Part shown: in pieces, positions 46,608 to 58,238 of the stretch
How positions within the stretch are numbered: position 1 is the stretch's first letter
Layout: the number at the start of each line of letters is the position of its first letter
NCBI RefSeq assembly: GCF_026210795.1
Contig: NC_089439.1
Span: forward strand, 2,914,001-2,978,000
Direction: 5' to 3'
DNA: 64,000 nucleotides
Origin: Rhizophagus irregularis
Lineage: Eukaryota; Glomeromycota; Glomeromycetes; Glomerales; Glomeraceae
Notes under the pieces: generated by a model
Seen by the model: the letters and a program-made list of their open reading frames with translations, nothing else
The model's database searches: none
What the model was told of the DNA's origin: nothing
Made by a program: the position numbers and the translations under genes

Positions 46608-49600
46608 CTAAACTTTCTGTTTTTGTTGAAGATTAGCTAATTCCAATGCCTCAACTTCAGCTTCTAGTATTCTAACTTCGATTTCAGCAGTTCGTGCTTT
46701 AATAGTACGCTCTCTTAACCCATTTTTCTTTCTTCAATTTATAATTCAAGTATTTCATTATCATTTTCAGAAGGTTCTTTTCTACTTTTTTTTGAAGATT
46801 TCCTATTAGTAGAGGGAGAAAGTTTTCTTTTTAATGAGGATTTATTGGATAACTTGTCATTGGTTAAATCAATAACAGATTCTTTATTTTTTTGATTATG
46901 AAATCCTATATATATTAAAAAAAGTTAGTTTTTATATAAATTAATAACTGATAATTATTTTTGTGTTTATTATTACCTTTACGTGTTATTGATCCACATG
47001 TTCGTTTGATTTCACTTTTATCTATATGTGTATAAGAAACACCTGCTTTATTGTGAATTTCAATCGTTTTATAACACCTTTCATCATATCTTTTTCCCCT
47101 TTACAAAATAAAAATGTTTTAATAATTATGTATAATAAAAATTATCAAAGAAAATATAAAATAATTCACCTTAAAATGGCTGATAGTAATTTTAATTGCT
47201 TTCCCTCTCTATTTACCATGAAATGAGCTGCTTCTGCATTATTTGTATTTCCTCCACTTTTACGCCAAATCTCATAATCAATATTTGAAATAAATTGATT
47301 TAAAGAGGACAATACATATGGTTGTTTATAATATTTTAACTAATCTACGAAAAAAAAATATATTTATTTAAAATAATATATTACTTAATTTATAGTATTA
47401 AATAATTTAATATATACCTTCTATTCCATCATCATTTGTATCTTTTATTTGTTGTAACAGAATATTTACTTCATCTTTACTAGATGTATTAGGAATTTGT
47501 CTTATTAGATTTTTTGTATTCTTTTCAAATGCTTTATGATGTAAATTACTTGAAAAAAATAAATAAATAAATTAATTAAATTAAATAAATTAATGCAAAC
47601 ATTTAAAGGTTTATAAACTAATAAATTAATAAATACCGTTCAAAGTGCACAAGACAAGATTTAAAAATAAAGGTTAAGTGAGTCTCTTAATCTCTTTTAT
47701 GATCCAGATTATGTAAAGCTAATCCTAAACCTTTGGCTTGTGCATTATCTAAATCTGCCAAAATACATCCAATACCTTCTTTGTGAATATGTTGAAACTT
47801 AATGTGTTGTCCACTTATTTCATAAATTACTTGAAACAAAGATGAAAATAACCTATGATATCCTTCAGCTGTAAAAACATTTGTGAAAACTCTACAAAAT
47901 GACAATACTTTAAAATAAAAATTATATATATTTAATATATATTTTCTAATATATTTATTAAATTGAATTTAAAAAAAAAAAAATTCACTTACTTAAATGA
48001 TGATTAGAATCATATGTATTTATTTCAAATTTATTAATCTCTCCTTTTACTCGTTTGAAACTAACATCAATTTGAAACCATTCAAGTGCAATCAACCTTA
48101 TTTGTAAAAAGATCTAAAAAATAGTAATTATTAATTATATAATTTACAGATGTAAATTAAATTTAAAAACTTACCAATTTTATGAACATAATTAGATAAA
48201 TTAGAATTTGCTGTTAATACATTATGATATATACCCATTACTCCTTGACCAAATGGATGCAAATTTTTATAGGCTTTTCCTATCAAATAACGTAATTTAT
48301 CTATATTATTCAATGATACATGTACTTCTGCTAGGATATCTTTGTTAAAATATGCTTTGATTAAATTTCCTATTAATTAATATAGTATATTAAAATATTA
48401 ATAATACAACAATAATAAAGTATTCACTAAAATTCAATATTATACCTGATATAATAGATCTTGAAGTGGTAGTATCATCCTGATAAATTGCCTGTTCAAT
48501 TAAAGATTGTAAATTGTTTTAATTCCAGCAGGTGTTCTTTCTGGAGGAGGTGAGGATGGTTGTGAACACCAATACAAATAAGAGCAACAAATGGACATTT
48601 AGCAATATTGTGAGGAATAATTTTGATAAATTGTACTAAGCAAGATTTTTCAATTATATCACCGCGGACAGCAGTTCCATTGTTTAAATGAGGAATATCT
48701 TAAATTCAAAAATTAGATAATTATATATATGGCACTATATATCAAAATACAATATAAGACTAAATAATTAGATACATTACCACATTTTTTGCATCTACAA
48801 TTTCTAGGAATTATTATACTACAATTTGCCATTTCTCACGCCTAAAATAATTAATTTAGTTTTTAGTTTTAAAAAAAAGAAAATGCAAAAGATTTAAATT
48901 AAGAAGTAGTACTTACAGATGCAGTACCAGAAAATAGATTTTGGAGAAGTGAAATATCTATTTCTTCTGGTTTAATTTTAATAAATCGATGCCATTGATC
49001 ACCCTGTTTGAATTTATCACATCCAATAAAATATGTAACTATTTGAGTTTAATAATTAGTCATTCTTCCAATACGAGCTCGTCCATCACAAGGTATATTC
49101 TCTTTTTTAAAAGGGCAAGAAGATTCTTTTACTGCCAAAAATAAACTAAATAAATTTATAAATCATTAGTTCAAAATAATAAACAAAATCAAAGGAATAA
49201 TTGTTAATATCTTACGTGTATGTTTTAGCTTCTTTGGAATTAATGTCTTGCTGTTGTGTATACTTTTTAAAAGTTTCTGAATCAAAATCAACGCTACAAT
49301 GCTCTTGGTTGACAAATTCTTGATCAGTAAACTGACAGAATTTAATGCCCTGGCACATTCTTTTGTCTTTTTTAATTGATATTCCACCAAAAAAGGGACA
49401 CTCCTTAATATTTGAAGAACCACCTGAACCATTTGTTGAATATTGAATCTTATCATAATAATAGAATTTTAATTAAATATATATATTTGCTATGAAATCA
49501 AATTCAATATATACTTACATCTGAAAAGGCATCCATGTGATTCTTCCAACCAGTAACATTGTATATTGTTGCAACTCCCTCCAGTGAGGTTTCTGGGTAT

Positions 49601-49862
49601 TCTACAGGAACAGTTGTATAGATTATTTTTGGAACTTGTAGTTTGGAAGTAAAGAAAGCAACTGTTCCATTATTTTCATCATCTTCACTTTTATCTTCAT
49701 TAATATCATCTCTATCCTATTTGATTTTATTTATTAGAAAGAATAAAATATTATCTTATTTCACACATTATTTACCTTATCTTTATTAACTATTTTTGCA
49801 ACATCTGCAAAATCTTCTGCATTATATTCTTCAATATCTGAAAGCTCAATAATAGATGACAT
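46608..49862 (-). pseudogene. MULE-like transposase of MULE 2, decayed, multi-exon
   Basis: Starts MSSIIELSDIEEYNAEDF (49862), intron, then VAFFTSKLQVPKIIYTTVP and NVTGWKNHMDAFSD, intron, then KECPFFGGISIKKDKRMCQG. Downstream: VKESSCPFKKENIPCDGRAR, a zinc-binding HNH region (CPFVALICIGVHNHPHPPP), NLHPFGQGVMGIYHNVLTAN, LEWFQIDVSFKRVKGEINKF (probable first catalytic Asp) and IGCILADLDNAQAKGLGLAL (probable second Asp). It ends in a coiled-coil-like ARTAEIEVRILEAEVEALEL before TAG at 46608. Introns follow GT...AG with T-rich acceptors. Stops (after MTNY, after KTIYNL) and small frameshifts show decay. The MULE call fits the 9-bp TSD. Confidence 0.75.
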
Positions 49863-50030
49863 TGTAAATTTGTAATTTTGAAAAATGTAAAATTGGAATA
49901 AATTGATTTTTTTTAATAAAAAAAGTATTTTGACACGTTACATTATTTAGTACGTGTTTTTGATTTGTGATCAAAAATAAGTTACTATTCAACTACTTAC
50001 CATATTTATTTAAAATCAAGTTGGATAATT

Positions 50031-51798
50031 TTTTTTTTTATTTTTTAAGATAAAGACCAGTATTGGGGTTGCACAATACATAGGAACTGGAACCTACAAA
50101 GTAAGACCATTATTCCAAATTAATGATCAATCCAACCTCTCGAATGAATCGAAGGGGTTGCCTAGCCTCGCTCCACAAGGAACGCAGGCTTGGCCGCAAC
50201 TCAAGCTACGAACCAAATAGAACAAAAAAAAAGACATCCAAACACTAATTTAGCGAGAGTTCCCAGTCAAAAAAGAAAAATTAATTAATTCTGCCTATTC
50301 TGAATAAAATCTATTATTCTATATAACTACTAAATCTTTAAGAAAAAAAGTAAGAATCGCCAGCATTTAACCAACAGAAATATAGCTATACTAATTTTTG
50401 CAGTAAGGATAAAATTTCTGCTAAAACCACCGTGTTATCCTTATTACCTCCTTTATTCCTGGACTTCTTATTGGACTTCAACTTCTGGGATTTGGGATCC
50501 TTCAACGGGTCTTTAGTAGAGTTGGCTTGTTTCTTAGCACTAGTCGAGGATTTCTGGTCCTTCTTTTTAAGGTTAACATTACCAGACTGTTGTGCAGTTT
50601 TTCTGGGCTTCTTGTCAGGAACATTCTTCGCCTTTTGCTTGGTTGGTGCTTTCTTCAAGGTAAATAAGGAGTGTCAACACCATTTCAACTCCGGAGAATT
50701 CTCCCAGAAAGCTTGCGGAGTTCCTAAGGCTTTGAGCGTAGCCTCCCAATTCTCGAAATATCCTACGAGCTTCCTCTTACCTTTACTTGTTTGTATAATT
50801 TTAAACGCGCTAGCACCGCACATCGCTAAAAATGATTGTGGTTTTCAGTCTGCCCACAAGGTAGCCATCGTCATGTCAACCGGAATATCGTGAATGACAG
50901 CTTGAAACTTTTCACATTGTTTCTTTCTCGTAAAGTCCAACTTGCGGGAAACCATCTCACCGGTATACCTCCCAGGTCAGTCGTCCAGAACTTGGTAAAT
51001 TGGGGAAGGGTAAATGAGTTTAAAACTATTTTGACTCTAAGAGTCTGATATTTGTGTTGCCGTTTTAATGACAACTTAATAGTTTTGCCCCATAACGTTA
51101 ATTCTCCTAAGATTTTATCAACATCCCAGGTATACGGAATGTCATATACAATAATGTCTCTGACTTGCTCTTGCTCGTCATCGCTTTCTTTGTATCCTGT
51201 CAGTATATGTGTGACCTCAGGTGCGGTAGTTTTTGCCCCCAAAAATAGGGTATTTTGTTTGTCTGGGGTTTGTGCCTCAGGATTTGCTGTAAATGATTGG
51301 TGTATGATTTGTTTATCAGCTGTAACACGCGCCTTTTGTTTATCTTTCTTCCGGGAAGTTTCAGGTGTCACAGTATGATCAACAGGAGTCATTTCCACAT
51401 CTGGCAGTATTGGAGGTGTAACATGTACTGGTTTTGGTGTAGTTTTCGGTGTTGATATGTATGTAGATCCAAATTCGTCTTCAGCAGAGGGACATTTCGA
51501 CTCTGAGTCACCCATGTCACCAAATCTAGTATAGGCGCGGGTAGCAAAATTATCCCATGACCTGGACGAAGCGTAAAGGGCTATAGAAAATAATAGTGAA
51601 AGGGTGGTTGGTTGTATATTCATCGCCGCCGCCTGTTGAGCGAAGTTGTTCAGGTTGGCAGACTCGCCAAACATATCTACTAAAAGCTGTGCTTTATCCA
51701 CAGGTTGCTATGGGTTTTTATCAAACAAAGTTTTGAGGAAACCGTTCTCAACAAACTGTCCAAGCTGAAATGTTGTATGAGATAGGAACGTTTCCCCT
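50031..51798 (-). mobile_element. ORF1-only retroelement copy H3 (diverged subfamily), exact 16-bp TSD
   Basis: ATCAAGTTGGATAATT at 50015-50030 and 51799-51814. The 3' end (minus) is a plain poly-A, not the AAAT tail of the other copies, and the 3' untranslated region differs, so this is a second subfamily with the same protein plan. Confidence 0.88.
50386..51715 (-). pseudogene. ORF1-like protein, H3 copy (longest open piece, 276 aa)
   Basis: The best preserved frame is 51701-50871: MDKAQLLVDMFGESANLNNF, TTLSLLFSIALYASSRSWDN, a Thr/Pro-rich linker, KKDKQKARVTADKQ. Then comes an RRM-like fold region (RDIIVYDIPYTWDVDKILGE, LKRQHKYQTLRVKIVLNSF, GGIPVRWFPASWTLRER). A frameshift follows and the C-terminal basic tail lies at 50658-50386. 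A stop precedes VDKAQLL, so the N-terminal ~50 residues are also out of frame. Confidence 0.75.
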
Positions 51799-53512
51799 AT
51801 CAAGTTGGATAATTGATTTATATAGATATAAGGATGTAAAAATTATTAATTATTTTAGTACATTGTGGTCAAATTTTGATTTAAGAATAAAATCAAATTG
51901 CTACTTCTTACCATTTTAGATACTAACAATTGTGATTTTATTTAAAATAATCTTTAATAAATAAATTCCAATATTTACAGTGATTTATGGAAAAAGATTC
52001 CAATATTATAACAATATAATTGTCGTGATTAAAGTAATAGATCAGTAATCTAAAAAATTACATATTTAATAAATTAACTTAATTTGGTTAATAAATAATT
52101 AATAGACCAAGTAATAAATTTTCTCACTCCTATTCAATTTGAATACTGTAAGATTGAAAATTCAGCTAGTTATATAGTTTGATGTTGTACAATAAATCAG
52201 ATATATCAAATTATCAATTGATTTAACTTGATTTAGCATATTAAAAAAAATACGAATATCATTTTTTTTTAAAACAAAAAATATTGTCTTGTCCCAATTA
52301 CAATTAGTTTATGATTACATCAACAAAAATTAATTATATTTGTTCTATAACCAGTTTTTATTTTCTCATTATTAATCGTTGAATGCAATGTTTTAAGTCA
52401 ATTAATTAAAAAACTAATAAAAAAAGATGGTCATATAAGTAGGTTAAATAATAAAAAGGTCATATTTAGTTTTCACGTACATGATAATGAAAGAGATGCT
52501 GAAAGATTAATTAAAAAAATTAATGAATAAGCAAAAAAAATGAAAAATTTTATGTAAACAAAAAATCTTCATAAAGTTACAAGTTCAAAGGTCTACCTCA
52601 AAAACATTTCAATTATTTGATCCTATTTAGATGACGCCAAGTTAAAGTTAACATTGCAAATTCTTTTTGTTCAGTTTCTAATTCTTAGCATTGCTTAATA
52701 GCCTTTGTACCTTTTAATTCTTTTAAGATTGTTAATGTTAAGATTGTTACATGTTTAGTTATAATCTGTTTTTGCTTAATTTATTTTTTTATTTTTGACG
52801 TGCTTTTCTTTCTTTAAAACATTAAATTGACAATTTGGGTTTGTTTTTAAAGTACTTTGTTGCAACAAAGCACGTCAAAAAGTTTTTTTTTAAAATTTTT
52901 TTTTTTTTTTTTGCTATTTGTATAGCATAATACTGTATAACTGTATAGGTAACAATCTATACACAATAATTTTATTTGTCGATTGTCATGTATGGAATAA
53001 AATTGTTACATGTATGATGCACATCACCATACGCTACATACATAGGTGTCTATACGTAATATCTTTTCTATATAATCCTAAAAAGTTTCCCATCAGCTGG
53101 ACTGCACGACACTAAAAAGTTCCTGGAGGCCTTTGTGAAAATAGGTTTGTTATCCATAGTATGTAGTTAAATAGGAGAAATTGAATTTTATGCGTTTCTG
53201 ATAGTGCTAATGGTAGCTCGGAGGTTCTTTACCGATTCTAGGAGTGTAGATGGGTTACGTATAGCATAGTCAACTTTACCCATTTTGAAATAGATTTGGG
53301 GTAGTAGCTGTAGTTATTTATATAGAGAGGGTGGGGTTTATAATCTTAGCTTTTCTTTATTTGTAATTCTGGAAGATTATTTGTTTTTGTTTTTCTATTA
53401 GTTCTGCACTTGTTGTGGTTCTTTTTAGAATACTCTGTATTCTCTAAAGTGACTTATGGCGATTAATTAATAAAATTCAAGTTTCACATGCTTTGTCACT
53501 AGTAAAATATCA

Positions 53513-53745
53513 GCATAGTCGACTTTACCCATTTTGAAATAAATTTGGGGGAGTAGCCGTAGTTATTTATATAGAGAGGGTGGAGTTTATAATCTTAGCT
53601 TTTCTTTTATTTGTAATTTTGGAAGATTATTTGTTCTTTGTTTTCTATTAGTTCTGCACTTGTTGCGGTACTTTTTAGAATACTCTGTGTTCTCTAAAGT
53701 CACTTCGGCATTAATTAATAAAATTCAAGCTCAAGCTATGTTTGT
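53513..53745 (+). mobile_element. LINE family B, 5'-truncated copy
   Basis: Starts GCATAGTCGACTTTACCC, parallel to about 53262-53490 of the previous copy, and ends CAAGCTATGTTTGT. It lies between target copies ending 53512 and starting 53746 (CTATAGTAAAATATC, 53746-53760). Confidence 0.8.
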
Positions 53746-53760
53746 CTATAGTAAAATATC

Positions 53761-55290
53761 GTTCTTCTTTTGTCTACTCTAATAGCCAGCTTTATTATAA
53801 AACTACGAATTTTGAACTTTGGGCTATTATTGAACGAACCATCCTCTCCAAGAATTTGACTGTTCTTCCAATCAAAGTCAAAGCCCATTCTGGCAACTAT
53901 TTGAATGATTTTGCCAATTTCTTGGCCAATATTGCTTATACCTCATCATTTAGTATTTTAATCTCTGGCTTGGATCTTGCCTCTGCTCATGATTTTGTCT
54001 TAACCTATGATAATGATGTCATCTGCGAGTCTAATCTGAGACATCTTTTTAAACAATATTATCAAACGCAGTTGATGTGTGAGTTATTACATTTAACGCG
54101 ATTTCACTTCACTTCTTTATTATCATCTAATATAAATTACATTGTTGATTGGGATCTTACGTGGTTTACTTTGAAATTTGAATCTTCTCATGATGCTTCT
54201 TTTACCTTTGAACATGCTTCACGGCACCATACCTTCAAATTCTTACTTTTTTTGGATGAATTACCCACGTTGGAAAAGCTTAAAAGAGCACGTCCAGACT
54301 TATACATGGACGAATTAACTTACCGTTCCTGTATTGACTGCATGGAAGACTTAATGCACCTCTTTATGTGTAGATGACGTTGTTTGCCTATGCAACAAAT
54401 TCTCCAAGAAGCCAGAAAACTGGCTGATATTGATCCTACTCCATTTATTACCAAACTCGCCTTTTTTTCATGTTGGTCCTTTTCCTCTACAAATTGGTCC
54501 TCCTATGCCTCGATTTATCTATTCCTCGAAATTCTGCGATGAAGGTTGTCACTGCTATCCATAACAATTTTGTTCAAAAATTCAGAAGACGAATTTGGAA
54601 TCCGCGTTCTTATGACATCTATAGATGGAAAATTTGCGATGAATATTACTTTTAAGTTGAAAACTACTCTTAGGCCATCTAATTTGCCATTGACAACATA
54701 CACACCTTACTCATCTTTACCACCCCGACCCTATCTTTCCAAGCGTCGCCCCAAGATTTTTCACCTCTACGTGACCTGCATAAAATGTCACCCCACGTCA
54801 CACCTCACCATTTTCATTTTTTCATAAGTATTCTGGGGACTTTCATGTGAGGGTGGAATTTCACTTAGAAATCTTGGGGTGATGCTGGGTAAATCTCCAA
54901 CCCTACATGATTCATGTGACTCCAGAACCGATTGGTTAAAGAATTCGATAAAATATGGTTTGCCTTGGTTTAATCACTTTTAGGGTTTTATGGGTCGTCT
55001 AATGGTGCTACTTAATAACAGCTTTTGCAGGATGTTATAGTTGGCGCGCTATTCGTTATTTTGTTAGCATAGTTGCTTCTACTTTGATTGGAATATATCA
55101 AGGGGGAAGATCTGGGGAAATTTATTGTAATGCGATTATTCTTTTTAGATTAATTTTTACTTTATTTTTTCTTAGGAGACTATATAGCTTTGTTTTTAGT
55201 TAGTTTTATTTTTTTATTTTTCTTTTTATTTTTGTAAATTGTAAAGTTTGAATAAATTTAATAAAGATAAGGCTACTATGCCACATTTGC
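53761..55290 (+). mobile_element. LINE family A, 5'-truncated copy (RNase H to 3' end)
   Basis: Flanked by CTATAGTAAAATATC at 53746-53760 and 55291-55305. It begins inside the RNase H domain and runs through the 3' untranslated region to AAGGCTACTATGCCACATTTG. The 3' end is shared with 3061-3282 and 59290-59471. Confidence 0.85.
53763..54377 (+). pseudogene. LINE ORF2 C-terminus: RNase H end plus zinc-finger-like tail
   Basis: Reads LYYKTTNFELWAIIERTILS, LPIKVKAHSGNYLNDFANFL (RNase H His and last Asp region), then a helical tail and a terminal CIDCMEDLMHLFMC Cys/His motif typical of LINE ORF2 ends, before TGA at 54375. After a frame break the tail continues (QQILQEARKLADIDPTPFIT, NFVQKFRRRIWNPRSYD, to about 54655). 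It lacks reverse transcriptase and the first RNase H Asp. Confidence 0.8.
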
Positions 55291-55305
55291 CTATAGTAAA
55301 ATATC

Positions 55306-55381
55306 ACTACAGATCAGCTCTGTGTTCTCTAAAGTCACTTCGGCATTAATTAATAAAATTCGAGCAAAAGTTTATATTTGT
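55306..55381 (+). mobile_element. LINE family B, tiny 3' remnant
   Basis: 76 bp (CTCTAAAGTCACTTCGGCAT, TTAATTAATAAAATTCGAGC) between two exact target copies, 55291-55305 and 55382-55396. Confidence 0.75.
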
Positions 55382-56314
55382 CTATAGTAAAATATCGTGG
55401 TTTTCTCTTTTTCTTTTAAAAAGGATTATATCGCTTGCACTATTGCTCTCTTGAATTCTACTCCTTTACGCCTGCTTCAAACCCAACTTTTGAAGCTCCC
55501 AAATTTATCTTTGCTTGATGGACGCATTCCTTTATTTGATTACATGATGCCCAAAGCTTTTAAAGCTTATTATCCTATCCTACGTAAATGACAGCTGTTT
55601 TATTTATCTCAGCTCGTAACTCCTCAGGTCACCCATTTAATTTCTTGGAAGGCTTATTATAGCAATCTAGTTGGACAATGCAGCCCTGACCACACTCCCT
55701 TCTGGTACAAGGACATCCAACGACAAACTACTATTAGTTTTGATTCTAATAATCGTTTAGTCGATGGATATATCATTCCTTTACCTGTGAACAACCCCAC
55801 ATACTTTGACCTTGAATCCTGCCTTTCTTCTCCTCCTACTACTATGAACTGGATTGTCACGTTGGATGAATTTGGTTCTCCCATTTTTGGTAAACAACTT
55901 TTGGTCCAACCTGTTCGTGGCATCTGCTCCATTGTACATTGGATTTCTCCTGATTGTGAATCTTCACCTGGTGATATCATTAAACTTCTTCCCTGCCCTG
56001 GTTGCGCTGCCCATACTCCTTTACTTCCTTCTAAAAGACGGAATGCTGATTTGACCCTTTGCACACTTACAACATTCGCTCATCCCGCCTACCATTAATG
56101 AGCGGATTAGATGTGATACAACCAAAGTGACTACCCCTTTTACTTGGACTGATATAGAAGATGGTGTTCATCTCCATTATAATAGATGGGATATTGCTCC
56201 TAATTTCTCCCCTATAGATGCCATTGAGGCTTCTGTTATCCCTACCACTGTTGAATTCTCGGCTGCCGCTGTTTTTGCTAACTCTCCTTTAATTCCTTCC
56301 ACGGATTCACGTTA

Positions 56315-58238
56315 CTTATTTATTTATTTTATGTGAAGTCGGGAGGGGATACAAAATGGGCATGATTCCGCAGTAATACAACCCAACTAAATCCTACCAT
56401 CAAATTCCAGAGGAGCCGGAACCCAACCCTAACTTCTTGAAAAAAAAAGACCTGCACTACTACCACGTCTGATAAAAGTCCAGGTGAAAACACTGGGTAA
56501 AAGAAAATAAAAGTGGAGAGGACAAGTCCTCTTTCCAAGAAATTTGTGGTATGACACATAAATATATTCTATCCTAAAAATAATACAATTCTGAAATTCG
56601 TAGAACCGCTAATAAAAGCGTAGGCTAAACTAGTTTCTGTAATAAAGTCAAAATTTCTGCTAAAACCGCCTTGTTATCTTTATTATTACCCTTTTTCTTT
56701 GAGGAATTCTTTGCCTTCTTCTGAGTATTCGGGTGTTTCTTCTCCTGGTTATTATTTTTAGAGACTTCTTTCGAGGATGAAGGTGTATCCTTCTTCTTAG
56801 GCTGATTACGATCCAAATTCTTATCAGACTTACCTGACATTTTCGCATTCAGTGTATTTTTAGCCTTCGGTTTACTTTCGAAGGCTTCTTTTCAGCCGTA
56901 ATTAGTTGTCAACACCATTTCAACTCCTTACCATCAGGTACGAAAAACTGTGGCGTATCTAACGGCCCTTAGTGTGGTCACACCCAATTCTCGAAATAGG
57001 CAACAAGTTTCCTCCTTCCTTTACTTGTTTGAATAATTTTAAATGAAATTAGCTACCGCACTTCATTAAAAATTCACATGGTTTACGGTCCATCCACAAG
57101 GTAGCCATCGTCATATCCTCCAGAATGTCATGAATAACGGCTTGGAACTTTTCACGTTGTTTTCTTTCTCATAAGGTCCAACTTGCAGGGAACCATCTAA
57201 TGGGTATACCTCCCAGGTCTGTCATTTAATATTTGTTAAACTGGGGAAGGTTAAAGGAGGAAAGTGCTATTTTGACTCGAAGAGTCTGGTACTTATGTTG
57301 GAACATTTAATAGCGTTCCCCCAAAGTTTTAACTCTGCTATAATTTTCTGCAGGTCCCAGGTATACGGGATATCGTAAACTATTATGCCTCACGGATTTG
57401 CTCGAAGCTATCTCCCCTGACAGCTTCGTATCCTATCAGGTATCTGTGTAGCCACCAGTTCGGATGATTTCTTTCCTTTATGGGAATTTTTGGCTGATGT
57501 TTTCACATCAGGTTTTGCCTTTGTTGATTGGTTCGCGACTTGTTTATCATCTGTAACACACGCCTTTTGTTTATCTTTCTTCCAGGAATTTTCGGGTATC
57601 ACAGTTTGATCAACAGGGGTCATTACTATATCAGATTATCAGGCATTGATGGAAGCTTGATAGGTACTGGATCTGGTGGTTTTTGGAATCCTTGGCGTAT
57701 TAGATCATCAACATTTTGCTCAAGAAACGGTGACGCATCCATTAGGTAATCATCAGTATCCTGAGATTCCCTATCTTCGTCGTCATTATCATCGCCCGTA
57801 TCGCCAAAATTGCAATAGAATTGGGTAGAAAAATTATCCCAAGACTTGGACGCAGCATATAGCACTATAGAAAATATTAGCGAAAGGTGGTGGGTTGTAT
57901 ATTCATAGCTTGAGCTTGAGTAGTGAAGTTCGCGGGGTTGGCTGAGTCGCCAAACCTTTCTATCAGTATCTGGACTTTATCTTTAGGTACTGAGGGGTTT
58001 TTTTCAAATAAGTCCTTGAGGAAACCGTCCGCAATACAAAAGAAGCTTAAGTGATATGTAACGGTGTTAAAATAATGTTCGTTAAATTTGGAAACGAAGT
58101 CTAAAGCTGCGGTGTTCGACTCTTATCCATAGACATTTTTATATTTATGTAATAAAATTTAATAAAGGAAATTATTTTTTTAAAAAAAATTATTACGCAG
58201 AAATTTTCGTAAAAAATGTATTCGGGAAAGAGTTCTTC
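56315..58238 (-). mobile_element. ORF1-only retroelement copy H4, 17-bp TSD
   Basis: TCCACGGATTCACGTTA (56298-56314) and TCCACGAATTCATGTTA (58239-58255), differing by one G/A and one C/T. The AAAT tail and GAACTCTTTCCC-type 5' end are as in H1. Inserted within the RNase H domain of the LINE. Confidence 0.85.
56625..58130 (-). pseudogene. ORF1-like protein, H4 copy
   Basis: Same blocks as H1: KSWDNFSTQFYCNFGDTG, an acidic run, KKDKQKACVTDDKQVANQS, and the Lys-rich tail ending LAEILTLLQKLV at 56625. Multiple small indels (for example about 56880, 56965 and 57300) break the frame, including the usually preserved RRM-like and KPCEFLMKCGASSF blocks. Confidence 0.7.

Larger units (their letters stand above)
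44283..53076 (-). mobile_element. MULE 2, ~8.8 kb including two nested retroelements
   Basis: Diverged TIRs of about 60 bp share GTATGTCACGTATGGTGTTG (44320-44339) and the complement of ATCACCATACGCTACATAC (about 53024-53042). They are flanked by ACTAAAAAG (44274-44282) and CCTAAAAAG (53077-53085), a 9-bp TSD with one mismatch, the length typical of Mutator-like elements. It encodes a broken minus-strand transposase (46608-49862). Without the inserts at 44407-46342 and 50031-51798 it is about 5 kb. The 51.8-53.0 kb part is AT-rich, with a decayed coding-looking bit (SFHVHDNERDAERLIKK, about 52470-52525). Confidence 0.7.
42253..53497 (+). mobile_element. LINE family B copy, split by a foldback and a MULE
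   Basis: Segments 42253-43042, 44251-44273 and 53086-53497 form one sequence once the nested elements are removed. The 3' part reads CATTTTGAAATAGATTTGGG, AGAATACTCTGTATTCTCTA, then GATTAATTAATAAAATTCAA and is repeated in the truncated copy at 53513-53745. It is bounded by the target copies TATAGTAAAATATCA (42238-42252) and CACTAGTAAAATATC (53498-53512). No conserved domain could be read in the 42.3-43.0 kb part, so the LINE call rests on the shared 3' end, truncation behaviour and TSD. Confidence 0.55.

Noticed and set aside
55657-56064. 135-codon minus-strand frame
   Set aside because: Antisense to the clearly homologous LINE ORF2 reading on the plus strand.
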